NCBI GenBank assembly: GCA_017628235.1
Contig: JAGBZM010000030.1
Coordinates: forward strand, 1-37,833
Origin: Lentisphaeria bacterium
Lineage (GTDB): Bacteria > Verrucomicrobiota > Lentisphaeria > Victivallales > Victivallaceae
Direction: 5' to 3'
DNA length: 37,833 nt
Shown piece by piece: positions 7,827 to 16,906 of this stretch. The notes beneath the pieces are model-generated. The model saw only the letters and a list, made by a program, of their open reading frames with translations, did no database searches and was not told the DNA's origin. Position 1 is the first letter of the stretch, and each line of letters opens with the position of its first letter. The translations under genes and the position numbers were made by a program.

Positions 7827-8689
7827 ATGACTTCAGCGGAAATTTAAAGTTGGCTCTGCCCAACAAAGGGGCCTTGAGCGAGGGGGCGGTCGATCTCCTG
7901 CTTAAAGCCGGTTACCGCTGCAAACGCAGCGGCAGAGAGTTGGTCATCCGGGATGCGGAAAACAAGATCGATTTCGTCTTTCTGCGTCCCCGTGATATCG
8001 CACTGTATGTCGGTAACGGTATCATCGATGTCGGTATCATCGGGATCGATCTGGCGATGGACAGCGGTGCAGATGTGGAAACCGTCTTCCCGCTGGGGTT
8101 CGGCAAATCCCGTTTCTGTTTTGCCGCCCCCAAAGAGAAAAATATGACCGTCGAAGAATTTAACGGCCTGCGGATCGCTACCAGTTATCCAAATTTGCTC
8201 AAAGGGGAACTGGCCAAACGCAATCTGGATTGCAAAGTGGTGAAACTTGACGGAGCTGTGGAAATTTCCATCGCCCTCGGCGTGGCCGATGCCATCGCTG
8301 ATGTGGTGGAATCCGGTGCAACCATGCGGGAAGCCGGACTGGAGATCGTCGGAGAACCCATGCTTCACAGTCAGGCGGTCGTTATCGCTGCCCGGAAGGA
8401 GGTCGCGGAATGCCCGGAAGTAGCTCTGCTGATCGCCCGGCTGCGCGGTATCATGCGGGCCGCTGAATATGTGATGGTCGAGTACGATATTGAAAGAGCC
8501 AAACTGGAAGAAGCCTGCCGGATAACTCCGGGCATCGAATCCCCGACGATCGCTCCTTTGAGCAATCCGGATTGGGTTGCGGTCAAGTCGATGGTCAAAC
8601 GCAAAGAGGCCAATGCGGTTATGGATCAGCTCTATAAGCTCGGCGGACGCGGTATCATCATTATGGAAATCAGCGCCTGCCGGTTGTAA
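7823..8689 (+). CDS. hisG: ATP phosphoribosyltransferase, long form
   Basis: 288 residues. Catalyses the first, committed step of histidine synthesis (ATP plus PRPP to PR-ATP). The periplasmic-binding-protein-like catalytic domains occupy about residues 1-215, with [17 protein letters not shown] at the start and the PRPP loop region in [20 protein letters not shown]. The C-terminal part (about 216-288) matches the ACT-like histidine-feedback domain, so this is the HisZ-independent long form. It overlaps hisE by 4 bp and is followed 31 bp later by kdsD. That places histidine step 1 and 2 genes at the head of a mixed housekeeping run. Confidence 0.95.
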   Translation: MNDFSGNLKLALPNKGALSEGAVDLLLKAGYRCKRSGRELVIRDAENKIDFVFLRPRDIALYVGNGIIDVGIIGIDLAMDSGADVETVFPLGFGKSRFCFAAPKEKNMTVEEFNGLRIATSYPNLLKGELAKRNLDCKVVKLDGAVEISIALGVADAIADVVESGATMREAGLEIVGEPMLHSQAVVIAARKEVAECPEVALLIARLRGIMRAAEYVMVEYDIERAKLEEACRITPGIESPTIAPLSNPDWVAVKSMVKRKEANAVMDQLYKLGGRGIIIMEISACRL

Positions 8690-8720
8690 ACAATCACTAA
8701 ATTTTTGAGGTTAAGCGGTT

Positions 8721-9704
8721 ATGAGTGAAAAACGTTCCACTTTGGAGATCGCCCGCGAAGTATTCGATATAGAGATCGAGGGAGTCACTGCCCTGCGCAA
8801 CTCTCTCGGAGAGAGTTTTGAGATACTTGCTGAACGCTGTGCCGCCGCCATTTCCGCCGGGGGCAAAATCGTGTTGACCGGTGTCGGCAAATCCGGCTAC
8901 ATCGGCAAAAAGATCGCTGCCACGTTATCCAGTGTCGGCAATCCGGCGGTGTTTATGCATCCGGTCGAGGCCCGGCACGGTGATCTCGGTCTGCTGCAGA
9001 AAAACGATTTGCTGATCGCTTTGAGTTACAGCGGCGAAACCGAAGAGCTGCTGGTCGTCTTGACTCCGGCCAAACGTCTCGGCGTGGAATTGGCCGCCAT
9101 CACCGGCAACCGGGAATCCACTCTGGCCAAAATGAGCGATTTCGTTATGGAAATGGCGGTTCCCCGGGAGGCTTGTCCATTCAATCTGGCTCCCACCACG
9201 ACAACGACAGCTTTGCTGGTACTCGGTGATGCTCTGGCAATGGTGCTGCTGGATAAAAACGGTTTTACCAAGAGTGACTATGGCAGAAGACATCCCGGCG
9301 GTGCCATCGGCCGGATGGTCACGATGAAAGCCTGCGATGTCATGCGTAAAGCCGCTGATGCAGCGGTCGTGCCGCCGGATTTCACGGTGCGCGAAACCCT
9401 TTACGCCATGAGTCATGCCCGCAGCGGAGCAGCAGTGGTGGCGGATGCGGCGGGTAAAGTTCTGGGGATATTCACGGATGGGGATTTCCGCCGCAGTGCC
9501 GCACAGGATGATGCGGTGCTTACCCGTAAAATGAGTGAGGTCATGACTCCTTCTCCGATTTCGGTCAACACCGAAACGATGGTTGTGGAAGTCATCAAAT
9601 TGGTCGAAAAACGGCGGGTGGATGATCTGGTCGTGGTCGATGATGAGGGCAAAGTGGCCGGAATCATCGATATTCAGGATCTGCCCGGCTTGAAAATCAT
9701 GTGA
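8721..9704 (+). CDS. kdsD: Arabinose-5-phosphate isomerase (KdsD/KpsF/GutQ family)
   Basis: 327 residues. Converts ribulose 5-phosphate to arabinose 5-phosphate, the first step toward Kdo, a core sugar of LPS. The SIS domain comes first, with GVGKSGYIGKKIAATLSS, the HPVEARHGDLG segment and LIALSYSGETEELL. RRHPGGAIGR follows. Two CBS domains fill about residues 205-327. The gene sits directly ahead of a TPR protein and lptE, consistent with envelope/LPS biogenesis. GutQ-type roles are possible, but there is no sorbitol context. Confidence 0.94.
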   Translation: MSEKRSTLEIAREVFDIEIEGVTALRNSLGESFEILAERCAAAISAGGKIVLTGVGKSGYIGKKIAATLSSVGNPAVFMHPVEARHGDLGLLQKNDLLIALSYSGETEELLVVLTPAKRLGVELAAITGNRESTLAKMSDFVMEMAVPREACPFNLAPTTTTTALLVLGDALAMVLLDKNGFTKSDYGRRHPGGAIGRMVTMKACDVMRKAADAAVVPPDFTVRETLYAMSHARSGAAVVADAAGKVLGIFTDGDFRRSAAQDDAVLTRKMSEVMTPSPISVNTETMVVEVIKLVEKRRVDDLVVVDDEGKVAGIIDIQDLPGLKIM

Positions 9705-9709
9705 TAATT

Positions 9710-10813
9710 ATGAAAAAACCGGTAAAAAAATCTCTGCTTATTCTGCTGGCTCTGCTCTCCGGCATTCCGGTACTGCTCCGGGCGGATGATGATTCAGCGG
9801 CCCGGATCTACAGTGAAGGACGCGAACTTTATCTGCAGGGTAAATACTATGATGCCGCTGAAAAATTTACGGGTATCCCGTTTGAATCACGCAACAGTAC
9901 CATTCGCGCGAACAGTCTGCTGGCCCGGATGGCGGCATGGCGGATGTGCAAATTGTATTACCGGGAATTTCAGGCTATCGAGGAGCTGCTGGAACGTTAT
10001 CCGGAATATGTCAACTGCAATGAGTTGATCGCCCGTGAATTTGAGATCGGCAGAATTTTTCGCAACGGCTACCGGGAACCGGCATTCTGGGCGTTCCGCT
10101 GGATACCTTATCTGGTGGATGTCGACCGGACCGCCGAGGTCTATTCCGCTGCGCTGAAGCGGGCTCCTTATTCCGGATTTGCGGCCACCGCGCACATGGA
10201 TCTGGCGATCCATTATGAGTTTGAGGGTAAAACGGCAGAATCCATCGCTGAATTGCGTTTGATCCTTGAGCGTCACGAGAATTCTCCGGAAGCCAAATAT
10301 GCCATGCTCGCGCTGGCCAACGGATTATTCACTCTGTCCGGCCGGGGCGACGGTGACAACCGTTACATCAATGAATCAACCGAATTATTCAAACGCTTCT
10401 GCCGTAAATATCCGGATGCTCCGGAAATTGAATTCGCCCGCAACCGTCTGGCTCAGGCCAAGGATGTGCAGGCGGCCAAACTCTTTGAAATTGCCGAATT
10501 TTACCGTAAAAGCGGCCGCAGCGAGGTGGCCGAAAGATACCTTGCCCAGTTGATGAATGATTATCCGGACAGCCGTACCGCCCCGGAAGCGGAGGAGGCA
10601 CTGCTGGATATTTCCGACAATTATCTGCCCGGTCTGCCTCCGGAAAAGATCGAAGCGCGGATACCGGATATCCGCAGTTATAAAATCCCGGCTGACGCTG
10701 ATTTGCTGCTGATTTCCCCCGGGGACAGACAATCTCAGTATCTGCTGGATGTGCCTGACTTGAAAGAAAGTACCGGCAAAAATGTTCCTGCCGGATCGGG
10801 AAAAGGACTTTGA
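9710..10813 (+). CDS. Exported TPR-repeat protein, BamD/CpoB-like
   Basis: 367 residues from the ATG at 9710. A signal peptide is clear (lysines, then SLLILLALLSGIPVLLRA, cleavage likely before DDD). There is no lipobox Cys, so unlike BamD it would be soluble in the periplasm. Several tetratricopeptide-like helical pairs follow, for example RELYLQGKYYDAAEKF, then a repeat near AELRLILERHENSPEAKYAM and another near AERYLAQLMNDYPDSRTAPE. The spacing resembles BamD/YbgF proteins of outer-membrane assembly. The position between kdsD and lptE supports an envelope role, but the exact function is not established. A GTG at 9701 overlaps the kdsD stop (GTGA) and could be an alternative, coupled start. 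Confidence 0.75.
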   Translation: MKKPVKKSLLILLALLSGIPVLLRADDDSAARIYSEGRELYLQGKYYDAAEKFTGIPFESRNSTIRANSLLARMAAWRMCKLYYREFQAIEELLERYPEYVNCNELIAREFEIGRIFRNGYREPAFWAFRWIPYLVDVDRTAEVYSAALKRAPYSGFAATAHMDLAIHYEFEGKTAESIAELRLILERHENSPEAKYAMLALANGLFTLSGRGDGDNRYINESTELFKRFCRKYPDAPEIEFARNRLAQAKDVQAAKLFEIAEFYRKSGRSEVAERYLAQLMNDYPDSRTAPEAEEALLDISDNYLPGLPPEKIEARIPDIRSYKIPADADLLLISPGDRQSQYLLDVPDLKESTGKNVPAGSGKGL

Positions 10814-10816
10814 AAA

Positions 10817-11338
10817 ATGAAAAAATCCTCTCTTTTGTCATTGTTGGTGTCGGCGGTGATCCTCCTTGCCGGAGGGTGCGGTTATCACTTCGGTTCGCTT
10901 GCGCATCCGCAGCTGGAAAGTATTGCGGTGGCTCCGGTGATCAATGACACACTGGCATTCAATGCTGCCGCCGTACTCCGGGGATTGCTTGCGGAAAGAT
11001 TTACCACCGACGGTTCATTGAAGCTCAAATCCAAAGAAAAGGCCGACTGCATTCTCTATGCCAGGGTCACTGATGTCAGTTATAAAGCGTCGGATTACGG
11101 CACTGACCACTTCGGAGATGATACTTTTCTTGGGAATGAATGGCGTTGTACGGTGAAAGTTGAATATTCGGTAATCATTCCCGGCCGGGGCAAACCTCTG
11201 ATTGCCAACCGGACTGCTACCGGTACATCGGACTTTCTCAACGGTCCGGATATGGAAACTGCCCGGTTGAATTCCATGCGGCAGGCACTTTTTGCTGCGA
11301 CTAAAAATATTGTCTCCAATGTCACCGAAGGGTGGTAA
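10817..11338 (+). CDS. lptE: LPS-assembly lipoprotein LptE
   Basis: 173 residues. The signal peptide ends in a lipobox, LAGGC with Cys21, followed by GYHF, the usual start of mature LptE. The remaining domain has the alternating strands of the family (SIAVAPVINDT, then AVLRGLLAERF, then ADCILYARVTDVSYK) and a C-terminal helix. LptE plugs the LptD beta-barrel and helps place LPS on the outer leaflet. It begins 3 bp after the TPR gene with an AGGA site. No lptD is in the window. Confidence 0.88.
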   Translation: MKKSSLLSLLVSAVILLAGGCGYHFGSLAHPQLESIAVAPVINDTLAFNAAAVLRGLLAERFTTDGSLKLKSKEKADCILYARVTDVSYKASDYGTDHFGDDTFLGNEWRCTVKVEYSVIIPGRGKPLIANRTATGTSDFLNGPDMETARLNSMRQALFAATKNIVSNVTEGW

Positions 11339-11362
11339 CAGAAAGGCGGTCCGTTATTGGTT

Positions 11363-12664
11363 ATGCGCTTGCAATTGATAAAAAAAGGCGGATTGCCGCT
11401 GTCTTTTGCCATATTGATCGCGCTTGGGACTTTGCTGCTGCTGCTGCCGGGTGTATGTCGACATTCTCTGACTCCGGTGGATGCTTTTTTTACCGCCTGC
11501 AGTGCAGTATGTTTGAATGGTTTGGCGGTGGTCGGAACCAATGAATTTACTTTTGCCGGTCAATTCATCATTCTGGTGTTGATCCAGCTGGGGTGTTTCG
11601 GGATATTGTCATTGAGTGCGATAATACTGTTGCTGGCCGGTCGGGAATTGTCGTTGAGCAATACGCTCATCATGTATAATCTCAATGACCGTTTTTCGCT
11701 CGGCAGTACTGAATCTTTATTGAAAACCATTGCCACTTACACTTTTATTGCAGAAGCTGCCGGAGTTGTATTGATGTTTCCCGGATTTTTGTGGCAGGGT
11801 TTCGGTTTTTTCCGTTCGCTCTGGTATGCGGTTTTTTATTCGGTGGGCAGTTTCTGCAATGCGGGGATCGGTCCGCTGCCCGGAGATATTGCGCAGGCCG
11901 GCAGATATGTGCAGGTGATTTCGCTGGTATTGATTTTTCTCGGTGGTTTGGGGGTTTATGTGATCTATGATCTGCTGCAGATGCTGCGCAACCGTCACCA
12001 TCCCATGCGTCTGCATTCGCGGATCGTTTTGAGGTGCTGTGCGGTGCTGATAATTTGCGGTACTCTGAGTCTTTATCTTATCGGTCTGGCACCGGTGGGC
12101 AGTGATCTGACTTTGTTTGATGCGTTTTATCTGTCCATAAGTTCGCGTACAGCCGGATATTCTCCGGTCAATTTGGGTGAATTATCTCCGGCCTGTCTGA
12201 CTCTTATCATTGTGATGATGCTCATCGGCGGTTCGCCGGGTTCGACGGCCGGTGGGTTGAAAACGACGACTCTGGCGGTGATTTTTGCGGCTCTGGTCTG
12301 TTCTTTCAAAGGTGATAATGCGGTGATAATTTCCGGCAGGACCATTGCTTTACGGACGGTTTTGCGTTCATTCACCATTGCGGTGATGTTTATTCTTATG
12401 GCGGTATTCGGGGGGATGTTATTGAGTGCATTTTCGCCGCAATTAACTGACCGGCAGTGTTTTTTTGAAGTTTCTTCTGCATTGGGAGGAACCGGATTGG
12501 ATGCCGGTTGGATCACGCCGCATCTGACGACCGGATGCAAGATACTGGTGGCATTTTTCATGTTTGCCGGCCGGGTGGGACCGCTGGCGATATTCATGTT
12601 TTTTGTGAGAAGGGAAAAACCTGCGGTTCTGCACTATCCGGAGGAGAGGGTCATCGTCGGGTGA
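11363..12664 (+). CDS. ktrB: TrkH/KtrB-type potassium uptake membrane subunit
   Basis: 433 residues from ATG 11363. An integral membrane channel-like subunit with four pore repeats, each carrying a selectivity-filter Gly: SAVCLNGLAVVG, SVGSFCNAGIGPL, SISSRTAGYSPV and SSALGGTGLDAG. Hydrophobic segments alternate through the whole length. It moves K+ (perhaps with Na+) inward and needs the RCK subunit encoded next, ktrA, which begins 46 bp downstream. The start is uncertain: an AAAGGCGG ribosome site lies well placed for a TTG at 11357 but rather far from the ATG at 11363; the two differ by two residues. KtrB rather than TrkH is preferred because the partner is a single-RCK protein. Confidence 0.93.
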   Translation: MRLQLIKKGGLPLSFAILIALGTLLLLLPGVCRHSLTPVDAFFTACSAVCLNGLAVVGTNEFTFAGQFIILVLIQLGCFGILSLSAIILLLAGRELSLSNTLIMYNLNDRFSLGSTESLLKTIATYTFIAEAAGVVLMFPGFLWQGFGFFRSLWYAVFYSVGSFCNAGIGPLPGDIAQAGRYVQVISLVLIFLGGLGVYVIYDLLQMLRNRHHPMRLHSRIVLRCCAVLIICGTLSLYLIGLAPVGSDLTLFDAFYLSISSRTAGYSPVNLGELSPACLTLIIVMMLIGGSPGSTAGGLKTTTLAVIFAALVCSFKGDNAVIISGRTIALRTVLRSFTIAVMFILMAVFGGMLLSAFSPQLTDRQCFFEVSSALGGTGLDAGWITPHLTTGCKILVAFFMFAGRVGPLAIFMFFVRREKPAVLHYPEERVIVG

Positions 12665-12710
12665 GCCGCCGCCGGAAGATTTCGGAAAAGTTGTACAGGA
12701 GTAAGAAATT

Positions 12711-13373
12711 ATGGCTAAAAACAGTTATGCAGTATTCGGCATGGGCGCATTCGGAGCGAAAGTGGCCACGACTCTGGCCAACAGCGGCAATACGGTATTG
12801 ATCTGCGACCGCAACGCTGCCCGGATCGAAGAATTGAAAGACAAAGTGGCCGATGCGATCATTGCTGATGCGACCAGTGAGGAAGTTATCCGGGAATTGA
12901 ATGTCAGCAAGTTCGATGCGGTGATTCTGGGGATGAGCAGTTATTTTGAGAGTCAGGTACTGGCGTTGACTCTGCTCAAACAGGCCGGGGCGAAAAAGGT
13001 ATTCATAAAATCCAAAAGCACCATTCAGGAAAAGATTCTTTACCGTCTGGGAGCCGATGAGGTGATCCAGCCGGAATTGGATGTGGCTTCCCGGTTGGCG
13101 CGGCGGCTTTCTCTGGCCAATATTTCCGATATTTTTGAATTCAAAGGTTCAGCGATCGCGGACGTGATCGTTCCGGCTTCGCTGGAGAATATTCCGCTGC
13201 ACGAACTGGATCTGCGCGGCAAATACAATATTACCATTTTGTTGAAATATACTCCGGACGGATTGAATGTCTGTGCCATCGGACCGGATACCGTGTTGAA
13301 AGCCGGTGACCAGCTTACCGTTTTCGGAGATCAGAAATCAATTATTGAATTATTCAAAGGAAATCAATTATGA
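12711..13373 (+). CDS. ktrA: KtrA-type RCK regulatory subunit of potassium uptake
   Basis: 220 residues, one RCK_N plus one RCK_C domain, which is the KtrA layout (TrkA has two of each). The Rossmann nucleotide loop GMGAFG is at residues 10-15 and the ribose-binding acid is Asp33 at the end of the second strand (VLICDRN). The C-terminal domain begins near residue 135. It forms a cytoplasmic ring that gates KtrB in response to ATP/ADP or NAD(H). An AGGAG site precedes the ATG. Its stop overlaps the next start by 4 bp (ATGA). Confidence 0.94.
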   Translation: MAKNSYAVFGMGAFGAKVATTLANSGNTVLICDRNAARIEELKDKVADAIIADATSEEVIRELNVSKFDAVILGMSSYFESQVLALTLLKQAGAKKVFIKSKSTIQEKILYRLGADEVIQPELDVASRLARRLSLANISDIFEFKGSAIADVIVPASLENIPLHELDLRGKYNITILLKYTPDGLNVCAIGPDTVLKAGDQLTVFGDQKSIIELFKGNQL

Positions 13374-13798
13374 GCGACTGTATTTTCTGTAAAATCATCA
13401 AAGGCGAGATTCCCAGTGCCAAAATTTATGAGGATGAATTGATTTATGCATTTCTGGATATCTCTCCGATAAACTTCGGTCATACGCTGGTCATTCCCAA
13501 AGAACATCATCAATCTGCCGCAAGTATTCCGGAGGAGGTTGCCGGACGGATGTTTCATATTGCCAGCCGGATCGGCATTCTGCTCAAACGGCTGGATGAA
13601 TTTGATGCCTACAATCTCCATCTGGCCGACGGTACGGCGGCCGGACAAGTAGTGATGCATGCTCACTTGCATGTGATCCCGCGCGGTGCGGAGGATAATT
13701 TCCGCTGGAATTGGCGGCAGTTGAATTATCCGGAGGGTAAAATGGCGGAAATCGCCGCTGATATTTCAGCAAAACTGGCGGCCAAACTTAACGGATAA
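13370..13798 (+). CDS. HIT-family nucleotide hydrolase
   Basis: 142 residues. The histidine-triad motif HAHLHVIPR is at 97-105, with the central His99 or 101 as nucleophile. An N-terminal CxxC (Cys4, Cys7) resembles the zinc-binding pair of the HinT/Fhit-like bacterial group. The segment DISPINFGHTLVIPKEHH is typical. HIT proteins hydrolyse adenylated or dinucleoside-phosphate compounds; the exact substrate cannot be told here. It overlaps ktrA by 4 bp. Confidence 0.92.
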   Translation: MSDCIFCKIIKGEIPSAKIYEDELIYAFLDISPINFGHTLVIPKEHHQSAASIPEEVAGRMFHIASRIGILLKRLDEFDAYNLHLADGTAAGQVVMHAHLHVIPRGAEDNFRWNWRQLNYPEGKMAEIAADISAKLAAKLNG

Positions 13799-13873
13799 GT
13801 ATTGAGCCGGATCGGAAAACAGATTATATTGACATTACAGCAGATAAATTTACATTCTGAAAGGATAACAGAT

Positions 13874-15076
13874 ATGATTCCTGAACTCTGGCAGAAGATC
13901 AGACAGTCAGCTTTGGATATTTTGCAGGCGGATGAAAAAACTCTGCGGCATGGACTGGAACTGCATGAAAATTCCTATGTTTTTGATGCATACGGTTTTT
14001 CTCCTTCCGGCGGCGGAAAATGCCCCGGAAAATTGAAAGAACTGGCTGATAACGGAGCGTCCCGCAATGAGGTACATCACGCTTGGGAGGAGTTCCGTCA
14101 GAACAGCTCATTTGATGATCCGCAGATGGCTGCTCTGCTGAAAGCAGCGTGGGATTTTGCCGGTGTGGACTGCAACTTTCAGAATAGCGGTCTGGAGGGC
14201 AATGACCCGGTGGAACTGCTGTTCCGTCTGAGCAATTATACCGCCGCATCCGACCGGGTGCGGACGGTCTATGAAAGGGCGGTGTTCCCGGCTGATCTTG
14301 AAGCGATCCGTCAACGCGGACACCGGGCCGTTTACATGACGACCAATGGCGTACCGCTGCCTGACAATAAAATATCCGCTTCAGAATCATTGGATCTGAT
14401 CGGAGTCTTTTTCCGTCTGGGGGTGCGGATGATGCATCTGACCTATAACCGGCGCAATCTGCTTGGCGACGGCTGTGCGGAAGTTGCCGATGCCGGGTTG
14501 AGTGCATTCGGCCGGGAGGTGATTGCGGAGATGAACCGGGTCGGGGTACTGGTGGATGTGGCACACAGCGGCCAGAAGACCAGTTACGAGGCGGCCAAAG
14601 CATCCACTGTGCCGATGGTGGCCAGTCATTCGGTGGCCGGGGCTCTTTCGACTCACTACCGGGGCAAAGGTGATGAGGTGATCCAGGCGATCAAGGAGAC
14701 CGGCGGCTATGTGGGTGTGTGTTCCATTCCCGGATTTTTGCAGAATTCTATGGATATCAATGCGATGCTGGATCACATCGAATATATTGCCCGCAAATTC
14801 GGGGTGGATCATGTGGCCATCGGCAGTGACAGCGGTATCTCTCTGGCCGGGATCGACGGTTGTCCGGATTTTCCGGTATACCGGCCGATCTGGGAACAAT
14901 TCTGGATGCCGCCCGGGGTTCCGGAAGCTGAAAGGAGCAAAGAGTGGTCGGTCAACTGGCTGAATTGGCCCATGTACACGGTCGGTCTGGTGCAGAGAGG
15001 ATTTTCCGATGAGGAGATTCAGAAAATAATCGGCGGCAATGTCCGCCGGGTCATTACAGAAATTTTGGAAAAATGA
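13874..15076 (+). CDS. Divergent peptidase M19 (renal dipeptidase-like) protein
   Basis: 400 residues from the ATG at 13874, chosen because of an AAAGGA site and because the frame upstream lacks homology. The TIM-barrel M19 fold is supported by LTYNRRNLLGDG, then GLSAFGREVIAEMNRVGVLV, then DVAHSG (His231), VASHSV (His252) and AIGSDSG (Asp319). M19 enzymes are di-zinc dipeptidases. Three expected metal ligands look altered: the N-terminal HxD is replaced by Tyr40/Phe42 in FDAYGF, and the bridging Glu of the usual EGG segment appears to be Asn158 (TTNG). So it may be a divergent enzyme with a different metal site or activity, or a non-catalytic member. No signal peptide is seen. It lies 75 bp after the HIT gene and 4 bp before lepA. 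Confidence 0.8.
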   Translation: MIPELWQKIRQSALDILQADEKTLRHGLELHENSYVFDAYGFSPSGGGKCPGKLKELADNGASRNEVHHAWEEFRQNSSFDDPQMAALLKAAWDFAGVDCNFQNSGLEGNDPVELLFRLSNYTAASDRVRTVYERAVFPADLEAIRQRGHRAVYMTTNGVPLPDNKISASESLDLIGVFFRLGVRMMHLTYNRRNLLGDGCAEVADAGLSAFGREVIAEMNRVGVLVDVAHSGQKTSYEAAKASTVPMVASHSVAGALSTHYRGKGDEVIQAIKETGGYVGVCSIPGFLQNSMDINAMLDHIEYIARKFGVDHVAIGSDSGISLAGIDGCPDFPVYRPIWEQFWMPPGVPEAERSKEWSVNWLNWPMYTVGLVQRGFSDEEIQKIIGGNVRRVITEILEK

Positions 15077-15080
15077 TTTT

Positions 15081-16892
15081 ATGGCAGAATTGAAAAATAT
15101 CCGCAACTTTTGTATTATCGCCCATATCGATCACGGCAAATCGACCCTCGCTGACCGGATGCTGGAAATCACCGGCACCGTCGAAAAACGGGATCTGCAG
15201 GAGCAGCTTCTGGACGGCATGGATCTGGAACGGGAACGGGGTATCACGATCAAATCCCATCCGGTACGTATGATGTACGCTCCGGATGGTAAAGAAGTTT
15301 ATGAGTTGAATCTGATCGACACTCCGGGACATGTGGACTTTACCTATGAAGTCAGCCGCAGTTTGAGTGCCTGCGAAGGAGCGATCCTGCTGATCGATGC
15401 CACGCAGGGGGTTCAGGCGCAGACGGTGGCCAACGTCAATCTGGCATTCCATCAGAATCTCCGGGTGATCCCGGTGATCAACAAAATCGACCTGCCGGCG
15501 GCGAATCTGCCGTTGTGTTATGAGCAGATGGAGGAGATCCTTGCTCTGCCCAGAGAGGAGGCACTGCATGTTTCCGGCAAGACCGGTGAAGGGGTGGCTG
15601 AATTGCTGAAAGCGGTCATTGAACGCATTCCGCCGCCGACCGTCGGGGATGAAGAGGGCAGTGCGGCATTGATCTTTGATTCCCGGTACGACACTTTCCG
15701 GGGGGTGGTCAATTTTGTGCGGGTGCAGCGCGGAGTATTCAAACGCGGTACCCGGATCAAACTCTTTTCCAACGGTATTGAGAGCGAACTCAAAGAGGTC
15801 GGTCACTTCAGTCCGGATATGAAACCGGACCCGGAACTCGGCCCCGGCAGTGTCGGATATATCATTCCCAATCTGAAGTCTCCGGCAGATACCCGGATCG
15901 GAGATACGATCACTGACACTCAGAAGCCGAGTGCCGAACCGCTGCCCGGTTTCCGGCAGGTGCGTCCGATGGTATTCAGCGGTATCTATCCCATTGATAC
16001 GGCGGATTACGATCAGTTGAAAGCGAGCATGGCCAAATTGCAGCTTAATGATGCGGCATTTTTCTATCAGGCGGAAAGTTCTGCGGCACTGGGATTCGGT
16101 TTCCGCTGCGGTTTTCTCGGGTTGCTGCACATGGAGGTGATCCAGGAGAGGCTGCGCCGGGAGTACAATATGGATATTCTGGCGACCTATCCGTCGGTGA
16201 TCTATCATGTTTATATGAAATCCGGTGAAATGCTGGAAATCGACAATCCCGTTCATCTACCTGATCCGTCGGGGATCGAAAGGATCGAAGAACCGGTGAT
16301 CAACTGCCATTTGATGATTCCGACTGAATATATCGGAGATGTGATGAATCTGGTGATGAGCAAACGGGGAATATGTACCAATACCGCCGGAGTGGATGCC
16401 AACCATGTGATCGTGACAGCGGAAATGCCCATGCACGAAATATTGATCGATTTCCATGACAAACTCAAATCGATCACCCGGGGATACGGGAGCATGGATT
16501 ATGAACCGGCCGGATACCGCGCCGGAAAAATGGTCAAACTGGATATCATGGTCAACGGTGAAACGGTCGATGCATTCAGCAGTATCGTTCATACGGACAT
16601 GGCTTATGAACGCGGCCGTCAGGTGGCGGAAAGATTGCGTGATGCGATTCCGCCGCAGATGTTCCAGATCGCGATCCAGGCGGCCATCGGCGGCAAAGTG
16701 ATTGCCCGGGAGACCATCCGGCAGCTGCGTAAGAACGTATTGGCCAAATGCTATGGCGGGGATATCACCCGTAAACGCAAATTGCTGGAGAAACAGAAAG
16801 AAGGTAAAAAGCGCATGAAGCTGATCGGTCAGGTCAACATTCCGCAGGAGGCGTTTGTTGCAGTTCTCAAAGCGCAGGAATTCAATCAGTAA
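15081..16892 (+). CDS. lepA: Elongation factor 4 (LepA) GTPase
   Basis: 603 residues. A translational GTPase that acts on ribosomes stalled or slowed during initiation/elongation. G1 is AHIDHGKST, G3 is DTPGHVDF and G4 is NKIDLPAA. EF-G-like domains II, III and V follow, then the LepA-specific C-terminal domain with the conserved CYGGDITRKRKLLEKQKEGK stretch. It lacks EF-G domain IV, as expected. The frame is open 14 codons upstream inside the M19 gene, but the family N-terminus (ATG at 15081, MAELKNIRNFCIIAHI) is clear. The ribosome site is weak, so coupling to the preceding gene is likely. Confidence 0.98.
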   Translation: MAELKNIRNFCIIAHIDHGKSTLADRMLEITGTVEKRDLQEQLLDGMDLERERGITIKSHPVRMMYAPDGKEVYELNLIDTPGHVDFTYEVSRSLSACEGAILLIDATQGVQAQTVANVNLAFHQNLRVIPVINKIDLPAANLPLCYEQMEEILALPREEALHVSGKTGEGVAELLKAVIERIPPPTVGDEEGSAALIFDSRYDTFRGVVNFVRVQRGVFKRGTRIKLFSNGIESELKEVGHFSPDMKPDPELGPGSVGYIIPNLKSPADTRIGDTITDTQKPSAEPLPGFRQVRPMVFSGIYPIDTADYDQLKASMAKLQLNDAAFFYQAESSAALGFGFRCGFLGLLHMEVIQERLRREYNMDILATYPSVIYHVYMKSGEMLEIDNPVHLPDPSGIERIEEPVINCHLMIPTEYIGDVMNLVMSKRGICTNTAGVDANHVIVTAEMPMHEILIDFHDKLKSITRGYGSMDYEPAGYRAGKMVKLDIMVNGETVDAFSSIVHTDMAYERGRQVAERLRDAIPPQMFQIAIQAAIGGKVIARETIRQLRKNVLAKCYGGDITRKRKLLEKQKEGKKRMKLIGQVNIPQEAFVAVLKAQEFNQ

Positions 16893-16906
16893 TCAGGGAG
16901 AGGATC

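Noticed and set aside
15054..16256. Minus-strand open frame of 400 codons
   Set aside because: Antisense to lepA, whose motifs are unambiguous; no homology seen in the mirror frame.
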